From Gymnothorax reevesii (Eukaryota; Chordata; Actinopteri; Anguilliformes; Muraenidae): a DNA stretch of 64,000 nt. Shown here piece by piece: positions 42,601 through 53,967 of this stretch. A program made the position numbers and the translations under genes. The notes under the pieces are model-generated. The model had not been told where the DNA came from. It did no database searches and saw only the letters and a list, made by a program, of their open reading frames with translations. The DNA lies in NCBI GenBank assembly GCA_029721435.1, contig CM056588.1, positions 36,115,930 through 36,179,929 of the forward strand. The letters run 5' to 3'. Numbering within the stretch: the stretch's first letter is position 1; each line of letters opens with the position of its first letter.

Positions 42601-44394
42601 AAAGAGAACTTGAAATCAAGTCAGGGAAAAATGAAAACTTGGTATGATCATAAGGCTAGAAGCCGTGAGTTTAAACCAGGAGAAAAGGTCCTTGTGTTGT
42701 TTCCCTTGCAGTCCAATCCATTGCAGGCTAGATTTCATGGTCCTTATGAAATTCTGACAAAACTCAATGATCTCAATTACATTGTGAAGACTCCAGATAG
42801 GAGAAAACCAAAACAATTGTGTCATATTAACATGCTAAAGCCTTATCATGACAGAAATGCTAGGGTTGCAGCTGTCACTTCAGATTCTCCAATGGTCGAA
42901 ACGTGTGAAGATGAGGGGGAGTTTCAAGATGATGAACCAAGAATTAAAGCTGAAGTTCTTTCATGTAAATTATCAAACACTGAAGTGTTGCAAAATCTTG
43001 ATGTAAAACTCCAGCACTTAGAACCCTCACAGAGAGATCAGTTTGAAAGGTTGATCAAGAAATATGAGGATTTGTTTCCTGATGTTCCAAAGAGAGTTAC
43101 TATAGCCTCTCATGATGTAGATGTTGGTGATGCCAAACCAATAAAACAGCATCCATACCGGATGAATCCTGAAAAGAGAAAGATTGCTGAGAAAGAGGTT
43201 GAGTTCATGTTAAAACATGATATTATCAGACCCTCCAACTCCGATTGGAGTTCACCCTGTGTGCTAGTTCCAAAACCTGATGGAAGTACTAGATTCTGTA
43301 CAGATTATCGCAAAGTCAATGCTGTAACTAGAACTGATGTGTTTCCAATACCTAGGATTGATGATTGTATTGATAGTGTAGGGCAAGCAAAGTTTCTGAC
43401 CAAGATTGATTTATTGAAGGGTTATTGGTGTGTGCCTTTAACTGAGAGGGCCAAGAGCATCTCTGCTTTTGCCACACCATCTGGATTGTACCAGTATGAA
43501 GTCCTACCCTTTGGCATGAAAAATGCCCCAGCCACGTTCCAAAGGATGATACAGTCTACAATCGCCGGATTGCCACACACGGGTGCATACATCGATGACC
43601 TGATCACATGGAGTGACTCCTGGGAAGAACATCTAAAAGATGTAGAGACGTTGTTCCAGCGCCTGACCCAGGCTAACCTGACTGTTAACCTGAGCAAGAG
43701 TGACTTTGGTTGTGCTACTGTCACCTATCTTGGCTACGTCATAGGCCAGGGTAAGGTGGCACCCATAAATGCTAAAGTCCAAGCCATCATGGACTTTCCA
43801 GTTCCTGACAACAAAAAAGCTTTGCGCCGCTTCCTTGGAATGATCGGGTACTACCGCAAGTTCTGCAAGAACTTTGCTGAGATTGCTCTCAGTCTAACTA
43901 ACCAACTGAAGAAAGGCGTAAAGTTCACCTGGGATGATGCATGCCAGAGAGCCTTCGATCGCCTGAAGTCTCTGCTGTGTCACTTCCCCGTGCTCAAATC
44001 TCCTGACTTCAACAAACCGTTCTCCATCGCGGTCGATGCTAGCGACCAAGCTTGTGGATCTGTGCTCCTACAGAGAAGTGACTCTGATGACATTGAGCAT
44101 CCCGTGGCATACTTCTCCAGGAAGTTCAATCGCCACCAAACAAACTATTCCACAATAGAGAAGGAACTGTTGGCTCTCGTCCTTTCTTTACAACACTTTG
44201 AGGTTTATGTTTGTACAGGGGAAAAGCCAATGATTGTGTACACTGACCACAATCCGTTAATGTTTTTGAGTAAGATGAAAAACAAGAATCGGAGATTGTT
44301 GAATTGGAGTTTGATTTTACAGGAGTTTGACTTGGAAATTAAGCATGTGAAGGGTACAGACAATGTAATTGCTGATTGCTTATCCCGTGTTTGA
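39643..44394 (+). CDS. Gag-Pol polyprotein of Gmr1-like retrotransposon
   Basis: The ATG at 39643 (CAGCAATGG context) gives 1583 residues. An upstream in-frame GTG at 39610 is not a likely start. Order: SAP-like helix pair (about 12-52); Glu/Arg/Lys-rich coiled coil (73-155); capsid with SCAN-like segment (about 235-325); CCHC zinc knuckle (C383, CSYCKKSGHVTTNC); aspartic protease (D475-T-G-A-S); integrase with HHCC finger (H729, H736, C766, C769), DDE triad D800, D859, E895 (35 residues between the last two) and a GPY motif (1033-1035); reverse transcriptase with YIDD (1316-1319); RNase H (D1465, E1508, D1535). All catalytic residues are present, with no stop or frameshift. Gag and Pol share one frame, so the Gag:Pol ratio must be set by processing or another means. 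Confidence 0.96.
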   Translation: MDDFLASPTVGVLKSFKKTELLEICRQLELTEVKPAMRKARLAREIVEYYIDENVFAPGDLEQFPVENPNIEMELKLKMLEIEREEREKEREFEREEKEKQRQFELEKLAREEKQREFELEKFARQRDFELEKFDREERLQMEQLKIKIQTENKFRASQEVKLVPPFSEKDVDNYFQCFEKVAKSCQWPKEHWPLMLQTVLKGKAQQAYSALSADDSSDYEVVKKVIMRAYELVPEAYRQKFRGLKKSENQTYVEFANEKQVCFERWCTSMEVKDDFNSLKEMVLVEEFKNCVKDDVKTYLNEKQALNLQSAAKFADEYVLTHKSKFQSSSNNRWSQFQKKGYGDTQDSSPKNKDKSGDGAQKSSNRSDQSVKADSDKSGLVCSYCKKSGHVTTNCWILKAKKEKEKDTKPNAFVKTRLETPVVDNQSAKLPASCGAKKPNTADFVREEFLPFVSEGFVALNEHTTPVPIYILRDTGASQSLLLMDSLELRDETSSGDFILVQGIEGRTVSVPLRSIFLKSDLVTGQVKVGLMSSLPIKGVSLLLGNDLAGGKVVPPVHLTSQPSTEDGDEDPSLYPSCAVTRAMAKKAKEEDDVVPSSTLNSQDSGGSPHDSDWPTMVSPFEDLSDTFISSLFSQPDESGDSDVSGDLSLSRKRLIEEQTNDPEICVLKRRALPDKEIDAVPVGYYLKDGVLMRKWRPPDIPANADWAVVRQIVVPKVYRNEILTMAHSLPLGGHLGVNKTVDKIMKHFFWPGLRKDVSNFCKTCHTCQVVGKHQLDPPVAPLQPIPAFGEPFSRVIVDCVGPLPKTRSGNQYLLTIMCASTRFPEAIPLRNIKAAAISKALIKFFTLFGLPREIQSDQGSNFTSGLFQQVVYELGAKQIISSVYHPESQGALERFHSTLKTMMRTYCYDHEKDWDEGVHLLLFAAREAVQESNGFSPFELVFGHEVRGPLLLLSEQWQEKEPHISLLDYVSKFKERLRAACDLAKENLKSSQGKMKTWYDHKARSREFKPGEKVLVLFPLQSNPLQARFHGPYEILTKLNDLNYIVKTPDRRKPKQLCHINMLKPYHDRNARVAAVTSDSPMVETCEDEGEFQDDEPRIKAEVLSCKLSNTEVLQNLDVKLQHLEPSQRDQFERLIKKYEDLFPDVPKRVTIASHDVDVGDAKPIKQHPYRMNPEKRKIAEKEVEFMLKHDIIRPSNSDWSSPCVLVPKPDGSTRFCTDYRKVNAVTRTDVFPIPRIDDCIDSVGQAKFLTKIDLLKGYWCVPLTERAKSISAFATPSGLYQYEVLPFGMKNAPATFQRMIQSTIAGLPHTGAYIDDLITWSDSWEEHLKDVETLFQRLTQANLTVNLSKSDFGCATVTYLGYVIGQGKVAPINAKVQAIMDFPVPDNKKALRRFLGMIGYYRKFCKNFAEIALSLTNQLKKGVKFTWDDACQRAFDRLKSLLCHFPVLKSPDFNKPFSIAVDASDQACGSVLLQRSDSDDIEHPVAYFSRKFNRHQTNYSTIEKELLALVLSLQHFEVYVCTGEKPMIVYTDHNPLMFLSKMKNKNRRLLNWSLILQEFDLEIKHVKGTDNVIADCLSRV

Positions 44395-44515
44395 ATGTGT
44401 ATATATATATCATGTGTTTGAATATTGTATGATATGTATATATAGACAAGTGTTCACTTAACCATTTTGTATTGAAAAGAAAAATTTTGCCTTTGTGAGT
44501 CAATTTTTCCCTTTT

Positions 44516-44525
44516 GGAATGGAGG
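44516..44525 (+). other. Polypurine tract
   Basis: GGAATGGAGG, nine purines of ten, ends at the base before the 3' LTR. This is the expected primer for plus-strand DNA synthesis. Confidence 0.85.
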
Positions 44526-45032
44526 TGTAATGTGAATATAGGCCACTAGATGGCAGTATTTACCTTTTTTTTGTTTAGCTCAGACTGGAGTCATGTTTGG
44601 ACATGTTTCCAGACATGTCTGGGGCAAGTCTCAGAAAATTAAAAAAAAGAGGTCTAAATGTGGGTGGGGTCTGCAAAAGAGTATATAAGGAAAAGAATTG
44701 AGACAGTAAAGGAGTAGGAGAAATAGCAAGAAGAAGGATACGTGTGACCAGACCTGTCATTTCTGTTCAAGACCTGTGTAGTTTCTTTTGTGGATTTCTT
44801 TGCCTGTGTTTGAGCATTTTCTTCATCCAGGACATCACCAAGCCACCCCACCAAGAAGGGACTGTAATTATTTCTGTTTTTTTCTTAATTATCAATCTTG
44901 GTCTTTAGTTGTAGGTTGTTATTAGTCTTTGTCTTTGTTAAAAATTAAATGTGTTTTAGTTGTTGAAACTGTGTTTGTCGTCCCTTGCTGTTGCTGTTGT
45001 TTTAAATGTGATAACAAATTGGGGCCATAACA
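44526..45032 (+). repeat. 3' LTR of Gmr1-like element
   Basis: Exactly 5506 bases downstream of the 5' LTR over its whole length, so there is no indel between the two. By eye the sequences are identical. It is followed by the duplicated GGCA. Confidence 0.97.
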
Positions 45033-48000
45033 GGCATGAGTGCCACTTGGGGTCACCCCTTCAAAACTAAAACTCCCCCGCACCCGCCCCGCTCATCTCT
45101 ATCCCCAGTCTGAACCCGGTACCATCAGTGATTTGCAACCGTTGCAAAACACACTTTGATTTGCGGCTGGCCTTGTTGTCTCGTGTGTGTGTGTGTGTGT
45201 GTGTGCACGCGCGGGGGGGGTTTGTGATATATGGCATGTATGCCGCGGTAGCGTTATCGGCACAGTCCAGGCCCCCCCTCGGTGCTTTGCGCAGTATTGG
45301 GAAACACACTATCGGCCCAGGGGGGAGGGGTGTGAAAAATTATCAGCACTCCTGTATTTGTGCAGCTTTCAACTTTTTCTTTTATACCGTCATTATGTCC
45401 ACACTTAACAGCACAGCCCTCACACAATCAGACATAGTCATGCACTCACACGTGACCCTACTCATGTACACACACAAACACATACACAAGCTTGCACACA
45501 CACACACCCACACACACAAGCTTGCATACACACGTGCACACACTCTCGCACACGCACGCACACACACACAGAAGGAAATAAATAAATAAATATTTGGGGG
45601 AAAAGAGACCTTAAGGCCAGTATTAATTGGAAGAGTAGCTCAGTGCTTTAGTTGCTCCTGTTCCTCAGTGCTCTCGCAGCTCTCCTCATCTCTCACATCA
45701 CCCAAAGCCTCCAGTTCCGCTCACGTCTGCTGCGTTCAGTCATTTTTACTGCTGCCGTTTCACCTCTCAGCCCACGCTTGTCACTTATCTCTCCACCGAG
45801 CTGCTTACCATCGGGTTTATTAACTGTTGTGTAATTGTCCGCCTCCCTCCAAACACGCGCACATAGAGACTGGGGAAAGGTAATGAGTGATCCCATTTTT
45901 TTGGGACGGCAGTCTCTCTGCAGTCACCACCTGAGCTTGGCTCAATCTTAGCTGTGGAAACGGGAGACGTTACGCGTTTCTGAGAGTAACGGGGAGATGA
46001 GATGGTCACAGCGCTTCCCCTCTGAATATAACCCTGAATATAATACCTCCAAAGTTAGCCGATGGTGCCTCTGCTATCTGTTCTTATTGAAGAAAGACCA
46101 GCATGGTGCCAGTTAAGGCTTAACGAAGTGCTATAATACCTGATTGAACCACTTAACAAATGTGGTCATCAGCCAAACGTTGAGAAATACAACCAGGTGC
46201 TGTTTTACTGGGCTGCAACAACAAACCTGCTCCCACACCTTTTTGGATTTCACCGAACAACCTCTCGCTAAGGAGAGCAGATGCTTACTTTGCATTTGAT
46301 GGGATGATCTCACAGTTCATGATGCACCTGCACTCTGCTAAAGTCAAGAGTCTGGGGAAGGTAGTGTGCTTAGTGTAGAGAATCTGTGTAGGTGGTGGTC
46401 GGGCAGATTGAGTGTTCTGATGATTCTTTCATTTATGACATAAATATGACCTGAAAAGAGATTAAAAATGCACAATGGCTATGATGCCATAAAGGTGAGA
46501 ATCTTTCGTGTTTTGGGAAAAAAAAAAAATCTATGATAGTGGTGCTGGACACTGACAGGAGGATATTGCCTTTATGAGCATTGGTAGGTTTTTTCCCCTG
46601 CCAACATTGTCGCCCTCCGGACGGAGGAGTGTTTATCGGGAACACTGGATAAGGTGATTGAACTGCCATGAGAACAGTATCACTGCCGCCAGGTGTTTGT
46701 CATGCATGAAGGTCTTACAGTTTTACTCCGCAACTTCTCTTTGTGTTTGTCCTTGAATGTTTTTTTTTGTCGTTGGTTGTCTTGGGGGATGATATTTTAG
46801 TATTTTAGTCTACCTTCTCTACGTCTCTGTCTTTTTATGAGGGGGGGAAAAAGAGATTCTATTTTTATGGTGCACGTGTGGTTATTGCTGATGGCAGCGA
46901 CAGGAGGCTAATATGCACATGCTTTCATGCTTAACTCTCTAATGGTTTCTTCAGGTAGTGATCATTATGAAGTACAGTGCCTGTGTGTGTGTGCGAGTGC
47001 GTGTGCGTGCTCGCATGTACGTGTTCATGTGGGTGATGGAGCGAGTGAGTGAGATATTAAAAGGGCTCGTTGTTCAATATAAGCATGGCAGGTTGATGGT
47101 TTAAATGGTCATTCTCACACTGAGTCTTCGTGATCCATGATGCTGTTCATCTGGACGGGAGGCTGAACGGTGACCATGTGAGTGGGGAGCCAGATTCACA
47201 GACAGAGGGTTGCATGTTCTAATCCCGGGCATGTGTGGCATTACTGATCCTGCAGTTATATCTGCTGCAATAATCAGGAGTCCCTGCATAATCCTCTATA
47301 ACCTAAGAATCCCAAAATAACTGAGTAAAGAATCAGCTCTCCATGGGCATTACATGATTCCTGTCCTGAGCATATAACGCAATGTACAAGGATTAATGTG
47401 CTGCTTGTGCGTATCATAAAGTTTGTTATTTAATTTAGGCGCCAGTTCTGTGGTTAATACAGGAATGCGGCAACTCACTTCAGGTCCTGTCTCTGTGACT
47501 CTATCTCTCTGACTCTCTTTGTCTCTGAATGTGTCTCTGTCTTTATGTCTCTGACTCAGTGTCTCTGACTCTGTCTTTATGACTCAGTGTCTCTGACTCT
47601 CTCTGACTGTGTTTCTCTCTCTGTGTTTGTGACTCGGTATCTCTCTGTCCCTGACTCGGCACACCATTACAATCCAGCTGACACTTAGGAAACAAAACAT
47701 CGGAAGTGCTTTTTTTCCTCTGTTTCTCTTTTTCTATCCTTCTCTCTCTCTCGCTCTATCTCTCTGTCTCTCTCACGTTGTTCTCCTCTTTTTCTTCTGT
47801 GTCTCTCTCAATGTCAGTTTAATTCAATATGCTTTTTTGGCATGAATGTCAGGTGGATTATACTGCCAAAGCTTCAAGGACAATCAGGATATTATCACTG
47901 AAAACAAGAATAAATAAATATACTCATTCAATTTGTTAAAGATAATATTAATGAGTAAAAAAATGAACCAGAAAATGGCAGAGACCAGTAATCACGTTGT

Positions 48001-50280
48001 GTTTGTGTGCGTATGCATGTATATTCGAGATATACTATATATAGACATAATTATTGATGGTTTAGGATCATTAAATGGCTACTAAATAGACATATATTAA
48101 TATAAAATGGTAACTAATAAATGTGAAATAAGTAAATGAAAAATGAGTTGTGAGAAGACTGATCACAGCGGGTTTGTGCTGCTGCACTGGTTGTCTCTCA
48201 GACTGACACACACTAACACGTCCTGTTGCTTCTATGGCCGTGACACTCTTTTCCCAAAGCAGATGTTCCATTTCAGACTGGTCAGAGAGTCCATCAAAGT
48301 TTTGGAATTTGAACTGCATTTTTGTTCAGAATTTTTTTTTAATGTCTGTCTCCTTGTCATGTTTTTTTTTTTTAATTCTCCTCTCACCCCTTCAGTCTCT
48401 CTCCTGTTCTTCCCCTCTCTGCATCATTGGACTTTCAGTTCAGTTCATATGTCATTACAAGACATGCAACGGCTAAAAAAGAGTCACTTTTAACATTTAC
48501 AGTACTGAAGTCTTCTCATACATTACCTGTTACTCCACCTGAAAACGAGTTATAAACACAGATGAAAACTTTTGACCTCTGTCTCTCTCTCCCCTCTGGT
48601 CTCTCGTCTCCGCTGGGGCCCTACAGACCCCCCCTGCAGACTACATTTCCCCGTCAGACTCCCTCTCTCGTGAGAACTCTACCTGGCAGCCTTCTAATCC
48701 AGGACTGTGAGAATCTGTAATTAAAGGCTTACCTTCCATTTCTGATGTTTTTTTTTAAAATTTATTTCTGTCTTTACAAAACCAATGACGTGTGTACCTG
48801 TTGATGCCAAGTCTATGACAAAGCACTGTGAGGGCTCTTTGTGCGTAAGCAAAGGAATGATCATGTTTCAGAGTTTTGAGGCTGTGAAAAGTTGTTGGGG
48901 TCGGGGGGGAGCAGATTGAATTTATTCAGGATTCGAAAGCACCCTGACGGGAAAACGTACACTCATATGACACCACCATACACACACAGATCCACTGGAT
49001 ACTCTGCTGGTTCTTATCATAGAGAGTTCAATCTATGCTGTGCTTGGGTTTTGAATATGACAAAGGAATGCATCTTCAGAAAATTAATTCAGCAGTTGTG
49101 GCCAAGCCCTGCATCGCACGTTCAGCTCTGTAGCGCAGCACTGGAAAACAGGGTCACCATCACCGGAGATCCGCTCAGAGGCACAGAGCACTTGGAGTGG
49201 AGTTCAGAGAGCTACATATCTGTTTAAGATTTACGATCCGTGCCGCAGGTAACAGGGTTCCAGTTTTATAACCCCAGAACAGAGGTTCTGTCTCATGGAC
49301 TTCAACCCAAAAATGTACACTTAGGGACTTCCCTAATTCTCTTCAAGTGCTCTGTCGGAGGCAGACTACTATTTACCTGAAAAGGACATTGTTTTATGAA
49401 CACTAATGTGAAATTCTTATACTTTAAAGGTAAAGGAAATGGATGATTACATTGTTTAAGATTTTTATACTTTTGTTCTTTCCAGAAAGAATATTTGAAC
49501 AATCCATTATTTAATTTTTGTTATTATTAACTCATTCCCTAAATTGTGCATCTGTTTACCAGTAATCAAATTTTGATAATTATGGATGATTTATAAGTTA
49601 ATTCAAAGAACAAGCGTCACCAGCTGGTACCTTTTAGCTTAATTAGGAAATTAAACTATGGTTTATAACCTGTGTGGGCCCTTTACACGAATCATTCTAA
49701 TAACGCGTCATGACAGAAGAGTGTTGAGTTAATTTTGTATAAAGTGATCTTTCGTTGGATAATTACGAGAATATCTCAAATGCAGTGTGTAATCAGGCTG
49801 AAGGGTGAACGTGTTACAGCGGGGTGATTGGGATCAGAACTGACACCCTCGCTAATCTTACCGCTAAATTCAGGTTCAGACTCAAAGTTCAGATTTCATC
49901 TCCCTCCTGTGAAGGCTGGAGAGACACAGCAAAGGACACAGGTCCTTACATCCTCTCCTTACTGCTTACAGTCATTCCCATATGTACTGTATTTACCGTT
50001 ATAATTATATTTAGAGTGTTTAACAGGCCTTACAATGTCAATATTGACAGTCCTTATTGTCCTTTGCGTCAAAATGCTTCTACGGTCCTTGATCACTCCG
50101 AAAATGTCTCCAGCATTTGCCCAATCTGTTACTCTCTTGTGGAAAATACAAACTTCCCCAACATTTGGAATTAGAAATGGTATCTGCACCCCGATGAGCA
50201 TGTTTGGGTTAAACCAGTTGTGCGCCCTGTCTCAGTCCAGTCCTGGGTTCCTCCGCAAGAACCTCTGCAAGTGGGTTCTC
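45033..50280. other. Intergenic DNA rich in simple repeats
   Basis: It contains (TG)n at 45184-45206, (CA)-rich tracts at 45460-45575, a (GT)-rich stretch at 46980-47035, 'tctctgactctgtctc' repeats at 47490-47665 and (TC)n at 47730-47800. A GTTCTAATCCC at 47215-47225 resembles a Pol III B box, but no clear A box or SINE body was identified. No coding frame is supported. Confidence 0.6.
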
Positions 50281-50999
50281 TGTTTATTTATTTAACCTTT
50301 ATTTTACCAGGAATAAGTCCCATTGAGAAACAAAATTTCTTTTCCAAGGGAGTCCTGGCCAAGACAGCAGCATAAAAGTTTCACACAGAAAACAACAACA
50401 GACACTGACAAGGCAAAAAAATACATTAACCAGTTTTGACAGTAAAGCATGTACATGCACTGGTTAAGTAAGCCTTAATTCTGCTTTTAAAAACATGTAA
50501 CCTTATGCAATGATCCAGTTTAAGATAATTCTGTAGCCCGGACCAAGAGGAGGGGGCAAAAACAGAGAAAGCTCGATTTCCAAAAAGAGAGTGAGTTTTG
50601 ATGTGTCCATAAGAACATAGATTGCATTTTTTTGGAGACAGCAGAGAACATTAACACAAAGGCAGTTCATGCAGGATGGCCTTATACAGGAAGATGTACC
50701 AATGTTCCATTCTTCTATTGTACAATGAAGACCAGCCAACTTTCCCGTACAACATTCAATGATGCATTCGGAAACCCAGATCAGAGATAAATCGCAATGC
50801 AGCATGGTACACAGACTCCAACATTTTCAGAGATGATGTGGTTGCATGCATATGAAGAACATCGCCATAGTGGATTACCGACAAAAATGTTGCTTGAATC
50901 AGTTTTTTTTTTTGCGACAAAAGAAAAACAGCCTTTGTTTCGATGAAAGAACTCTAATTTTACCCTCAACATTTTTGTTAGATACTCAATATGATGATG

Positions 51000-52336
51000 A
51001 AAAGACAGTTTTTCATCGAGGAGGAAAGCAAGTATTTATACGTTGATACACATTCAATCACCTCATTATTCAGAATTAAAATCTGATAATCGTCTTTAAT
51101 TTCCATTTTTGACCTTGAGAAGAACTGGTCTTGTTTGCATTAAGTACGAGCCTTAATCTACATAAATTATGCTGAACAACATTAGTAGCATCTTGTAGAT
51201 GGTGAACTGCACTCAGTAATGAAGAAGAAGTAATATATATAATTGCATTGTCAGCATAAAAGTGGAACTTTGCATCAGTAACATTTTTACATAAACTATT
51301 GATATAAATAATAAATCAAATGGTACCCAATATAGAGCCTTGCGGGACACCATTATTTATATTTTAAAAAGTCGAAGACAAACCATTAACTTGAACACAC
51401 TGTGTTCAACCACTCAAATAGTTTTCAAACCATTTGACAGATTTTGGAGAAAACCCTATATTAGTGAGCCTCTGTAAGAGAATTAAATGGTCAACAGTAT
51501 CAAAAGCCTTAGATAAATCTAAGAAAAGTGCAAGACAGTATTCTTTAGAGTCAATGGCAGTTATGATATCATTTAAGACCTTCATTGCAACGGTGACTGT
51601 ACTATGTTTTATCCTAAACCCAGACTGAATATCATTTAAAATGTCATTTTGAAATAAAAAATCCTTTATTTGATAGCTAATAAGCCCTTCCAGTACCTTG
51701 GCTAAAACCGAAAGTTTGGAATTTGGCCGATAATTATTTGGGGTTGATGGATCTCCACCTCTTTAGCACTGGAGCGACATAATCAGACTCTTAGGTATTT
51801 GCCTACTTTCTAGAGTCATGTTAAAAATAGGAGATACTGGCTCAGCGAAGATCTCCGCAGCAACTTCTAAAAAGTATGGATCTAAACCATGAGGACCAGC
51901 TGATTTCTTAGTGTTAATTTTCTTTAAAGCATCACATACTTCACTTTCTTCTATAGGACTGAAATTAAAATCAAAAGGCATCTTTTCTTCATTATAAGAA
52001 TTTTGTTGAAGATCTGTCTGTTGAAGAGATAAAGTGTTGATTCAGAGCAATTAACATACCCATTTTATTGGTAATAATTTCAGTTCCTAACTTAAGTGAT
52101 AGTGGTAGGTCACTGCTATTACCAGAGCCTGATGACAACTGCTTAATGACCTTCCTGAATTTAGAAGGATCATTTAGGCAATCTGCCATTGCTTCAACAT
52201 AATAATTTGATTTAGCTTTACGAATCAAAGAAATACATCTGTTCCTTAGATGCCTAAAATGTGTCCAGTCAGGCTGGCATTTGGTCTTTCTTGCTGTTGA
52301 CCCTGCCATATTACGCTCATGAATTGTATCAGACAA
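51000..52336 (-). pseudogene. LINE reverse transcriptase region, broken
   Basis: Frames on the minus strand include RHLRNRCISLIRKAKSNYYV (pre-RT linker), KSAGPHGLDPYFLEV (RT motif 1-2), FLDLSKAFDTVDHLILLQRL (catalytic Asp motif A, about 51465-51530), GVPQGSILGT (motif B, about 51320-51350) and FYADNAIIY (about 51235-51260). In the last one, the YADD active site has become YADN by an Asp-to-Asn codon at 51247-51249. A frameshift separates 51981 and 51992. The enzyme would be inactive. Confidence 0.85.
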
Positions 52337-52360
52337 TTAGTGTGAAAACCATGGGTTATC

Positions 52361-53967
52361 TCAACATTTAACCTTAAATTTTCTCACAGGAGCATGCCGG
52401 TCTATAACCTCTAAAAATACTGATCTAAAATATGTAAACGAAATTTCAGGGTCTGGGATCAAATATAACTCATCCCAGTGACATAAATGAAGATCATTTA
52501 GAAACACTTGCTCGTTAAAATATTTAAAATGTCTTTTAACTAAAATTCGTGGTCGTTGTTTAGGGAGCTTTGTATCCTTAACCGCAGCAATGGGGCAGTG
52601 ATCGCTGACATCATTTACAACAGTGGCCTTGAACTTATGCGGGGCATTTGTTAGAATTCGGTCCAGTAGCGTAGACTTGTCAGGCTGTCTGGGCTTTGGC
52701 CTCGTCGGTGAATCTATAATTTGTGCGAGGTGGGCTGAGTCACAAAAGCATTTCAGGGGATCAGACGCAGAGGACAACCAGTCCCAGTGTAAGTCCCCCA
52801 TAAAAACAAGCTCATTATAAGAGACTAAAGACAAAGATTCTGAGAGCGAGGATAACGTTTCCTTCGGTGCAGAGGGGGGTCTATAACATCCTGCAATCGT
52901 CAAAACGCAGCCTTTAGAAAGTTTCACTTTCAATACTAGCGACTCACACTGTTTTGGCACCGACTTGGATAAAAGGGCTGTTGCCTGATACATGGTTTTT
53001 GCATATATCGCAACTCCTTCTCCTTTAGCATGGCGATCAGTGCAAAAAATGTTATACCCAATCATATTAAGGGGTCAAGAGGTACAGACGTGAAAAAAAA
53101 AATGTTCTAAGAAATCTTTCGAAACATTCATAAAAGGTGATTTTAAGACCAAAAAAACTATCTATTAAGTGGATTTTTATCATGTGAACTCCTCCAGTGG
53201 ATTTGTTTCGCGACAAGAACGTGATTTTCTCGCATTGCAAAATTTCATAGTTTATCAGGCTTGCGGCAGGCATAAAATCCACATTTTTCAAGATATTGCT
53301 CTTAAATATTCACCATAGCATTAGTTTGTTATGTTCTATACAATGACATGGCCATTTTTGGGTAGGTAGATGGTGTATTTATGATCCATCTGCCAGGCCT
53401 TTTCTGCCACCCATTTCTAAAATTCTATGACCAAATAATTTTTCAAAATATTTTCCCATGTAAATATCCAGAATGAGTATGCCATTGTATAGCTGGTGAT
53501 ATTAACTTCAAAACAAAAAAAAGAATTACAGGAAAATATGGTATAGTTTCTGAGATATTGTTGCCACAAGATTTCACATTTTTCGCCAATAATGTACGGT
53601 TTTCACGGTAACAAACTTATTAAATTTGATTAAAATCAAATTCCATTCTGAGCTTTTTTCAGTTGACACAATCTTTATGTGTTTTTAGTGTTTAGAAGTA
53701 CTTAAATTGAGTGAACCCAGGCTTGACCCCCTTAATATGGCTATCAGAAATTGAATTACTTAGCCATGTCTCCGATAAGACCATAACATCTCCATTAGTA
53801 GTCCTTGCCCAAATTCTAACCAAATCTATTTTCGGTAAAAGGCTTCTCACATTCATGTGCAAAAAGCCAATTCCAGACCTATTTAGAAAGTCACAAGGAG
53901 TTTGAAAACATTGTGTGTTCGGAACAGGTCCCGGATTTGGCTGTACATTCCCAGACAGAAATCGCAT
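52361..53967 (-). pseudogene. LINE endonuclease region, interrupted
   Basis: The first part (53967-53732) has ILLLMRFLSGNVQPNPGP just before and at its start, then GFLHMNVRSLLPKIDLVRIW and DVMVLSETWLS, the N-terminal strands and catalytic Glu (SETW) of an APE-type endonuclease. After the insertion at 53071-53731 it resumes with GYNIFCTDRHAKGEGVAIYA, GCYRPPSAPKET, FMGDLHWDW (the D-x-N/H motif; here GDLHWD), LLDRILTN and SDHCPIAAV (the SDH catalytic motif). The reading frame of the 234-codon second part is open, then a stop follows at KVKC. Confidence 0.88.
53071..53731. mobile_element. TTAA-flanked MITE inside the LINE, 661 bp
   Basis: TTAA at 53067-53070 and 53732-53735. Its ends are GGGGTCAAG and the complement of CTTGACCCCC. 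It is AT-rich with no coding frame. Removing it with one TTAA rejoins the LINE endonuclease frame exactly, confirming the borders. TTAA targeting points to a piggyBac-type transposase in trans. Confidence 0.9.

Larger units (their letters stand above)
39020..45032 (+). mobile_element. Complete Gmr1-like (Ty3/gypsy) LTR retrotransposon, 6.0 kb
   Basis: Two 507-bp LTRs (39020-39526, 44526-45032) flank a PBS, one long gag-pol frame and a PPT. GGCA is duplicated at 39016-39019 and 45033-45036; the base before it also allows AGGCA if the LTR end is read one base shorter. Comparing the two LTRs by eye I find no difference. The order of Pol domains is protease, integrase, reverse transcriptase, RNase H, which among Ty3/gypsy elements defines the Gmr1 group first found in cod. 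No env frame is present. Intact signals and frame indicate a recent insertion that may still be mobile. Confidence 0.96.

Noticed and set aside
39020..45032. Endogenous retrovirus rather than retrotransposon
   Set aside because: There is no env frame between RNase H and the 3' LTR (only about 130 bp), and the domain order is not retroviral.
45128..45589. 153-codon frame
   Set aside because: It is made by (TG)n and (CA)n tracts and has no conserved sequence.
47100..47290. tRNA-derived SINE
   Set aside because: Only a B-box-like GTTCTAATCCC was seen. No A box at the right spacing and no tail or duplication were found.
49824..50174. 116-codon frame as an exon
   Set aside because: The residues resemble no known protein and no paired splice sites were convincing.
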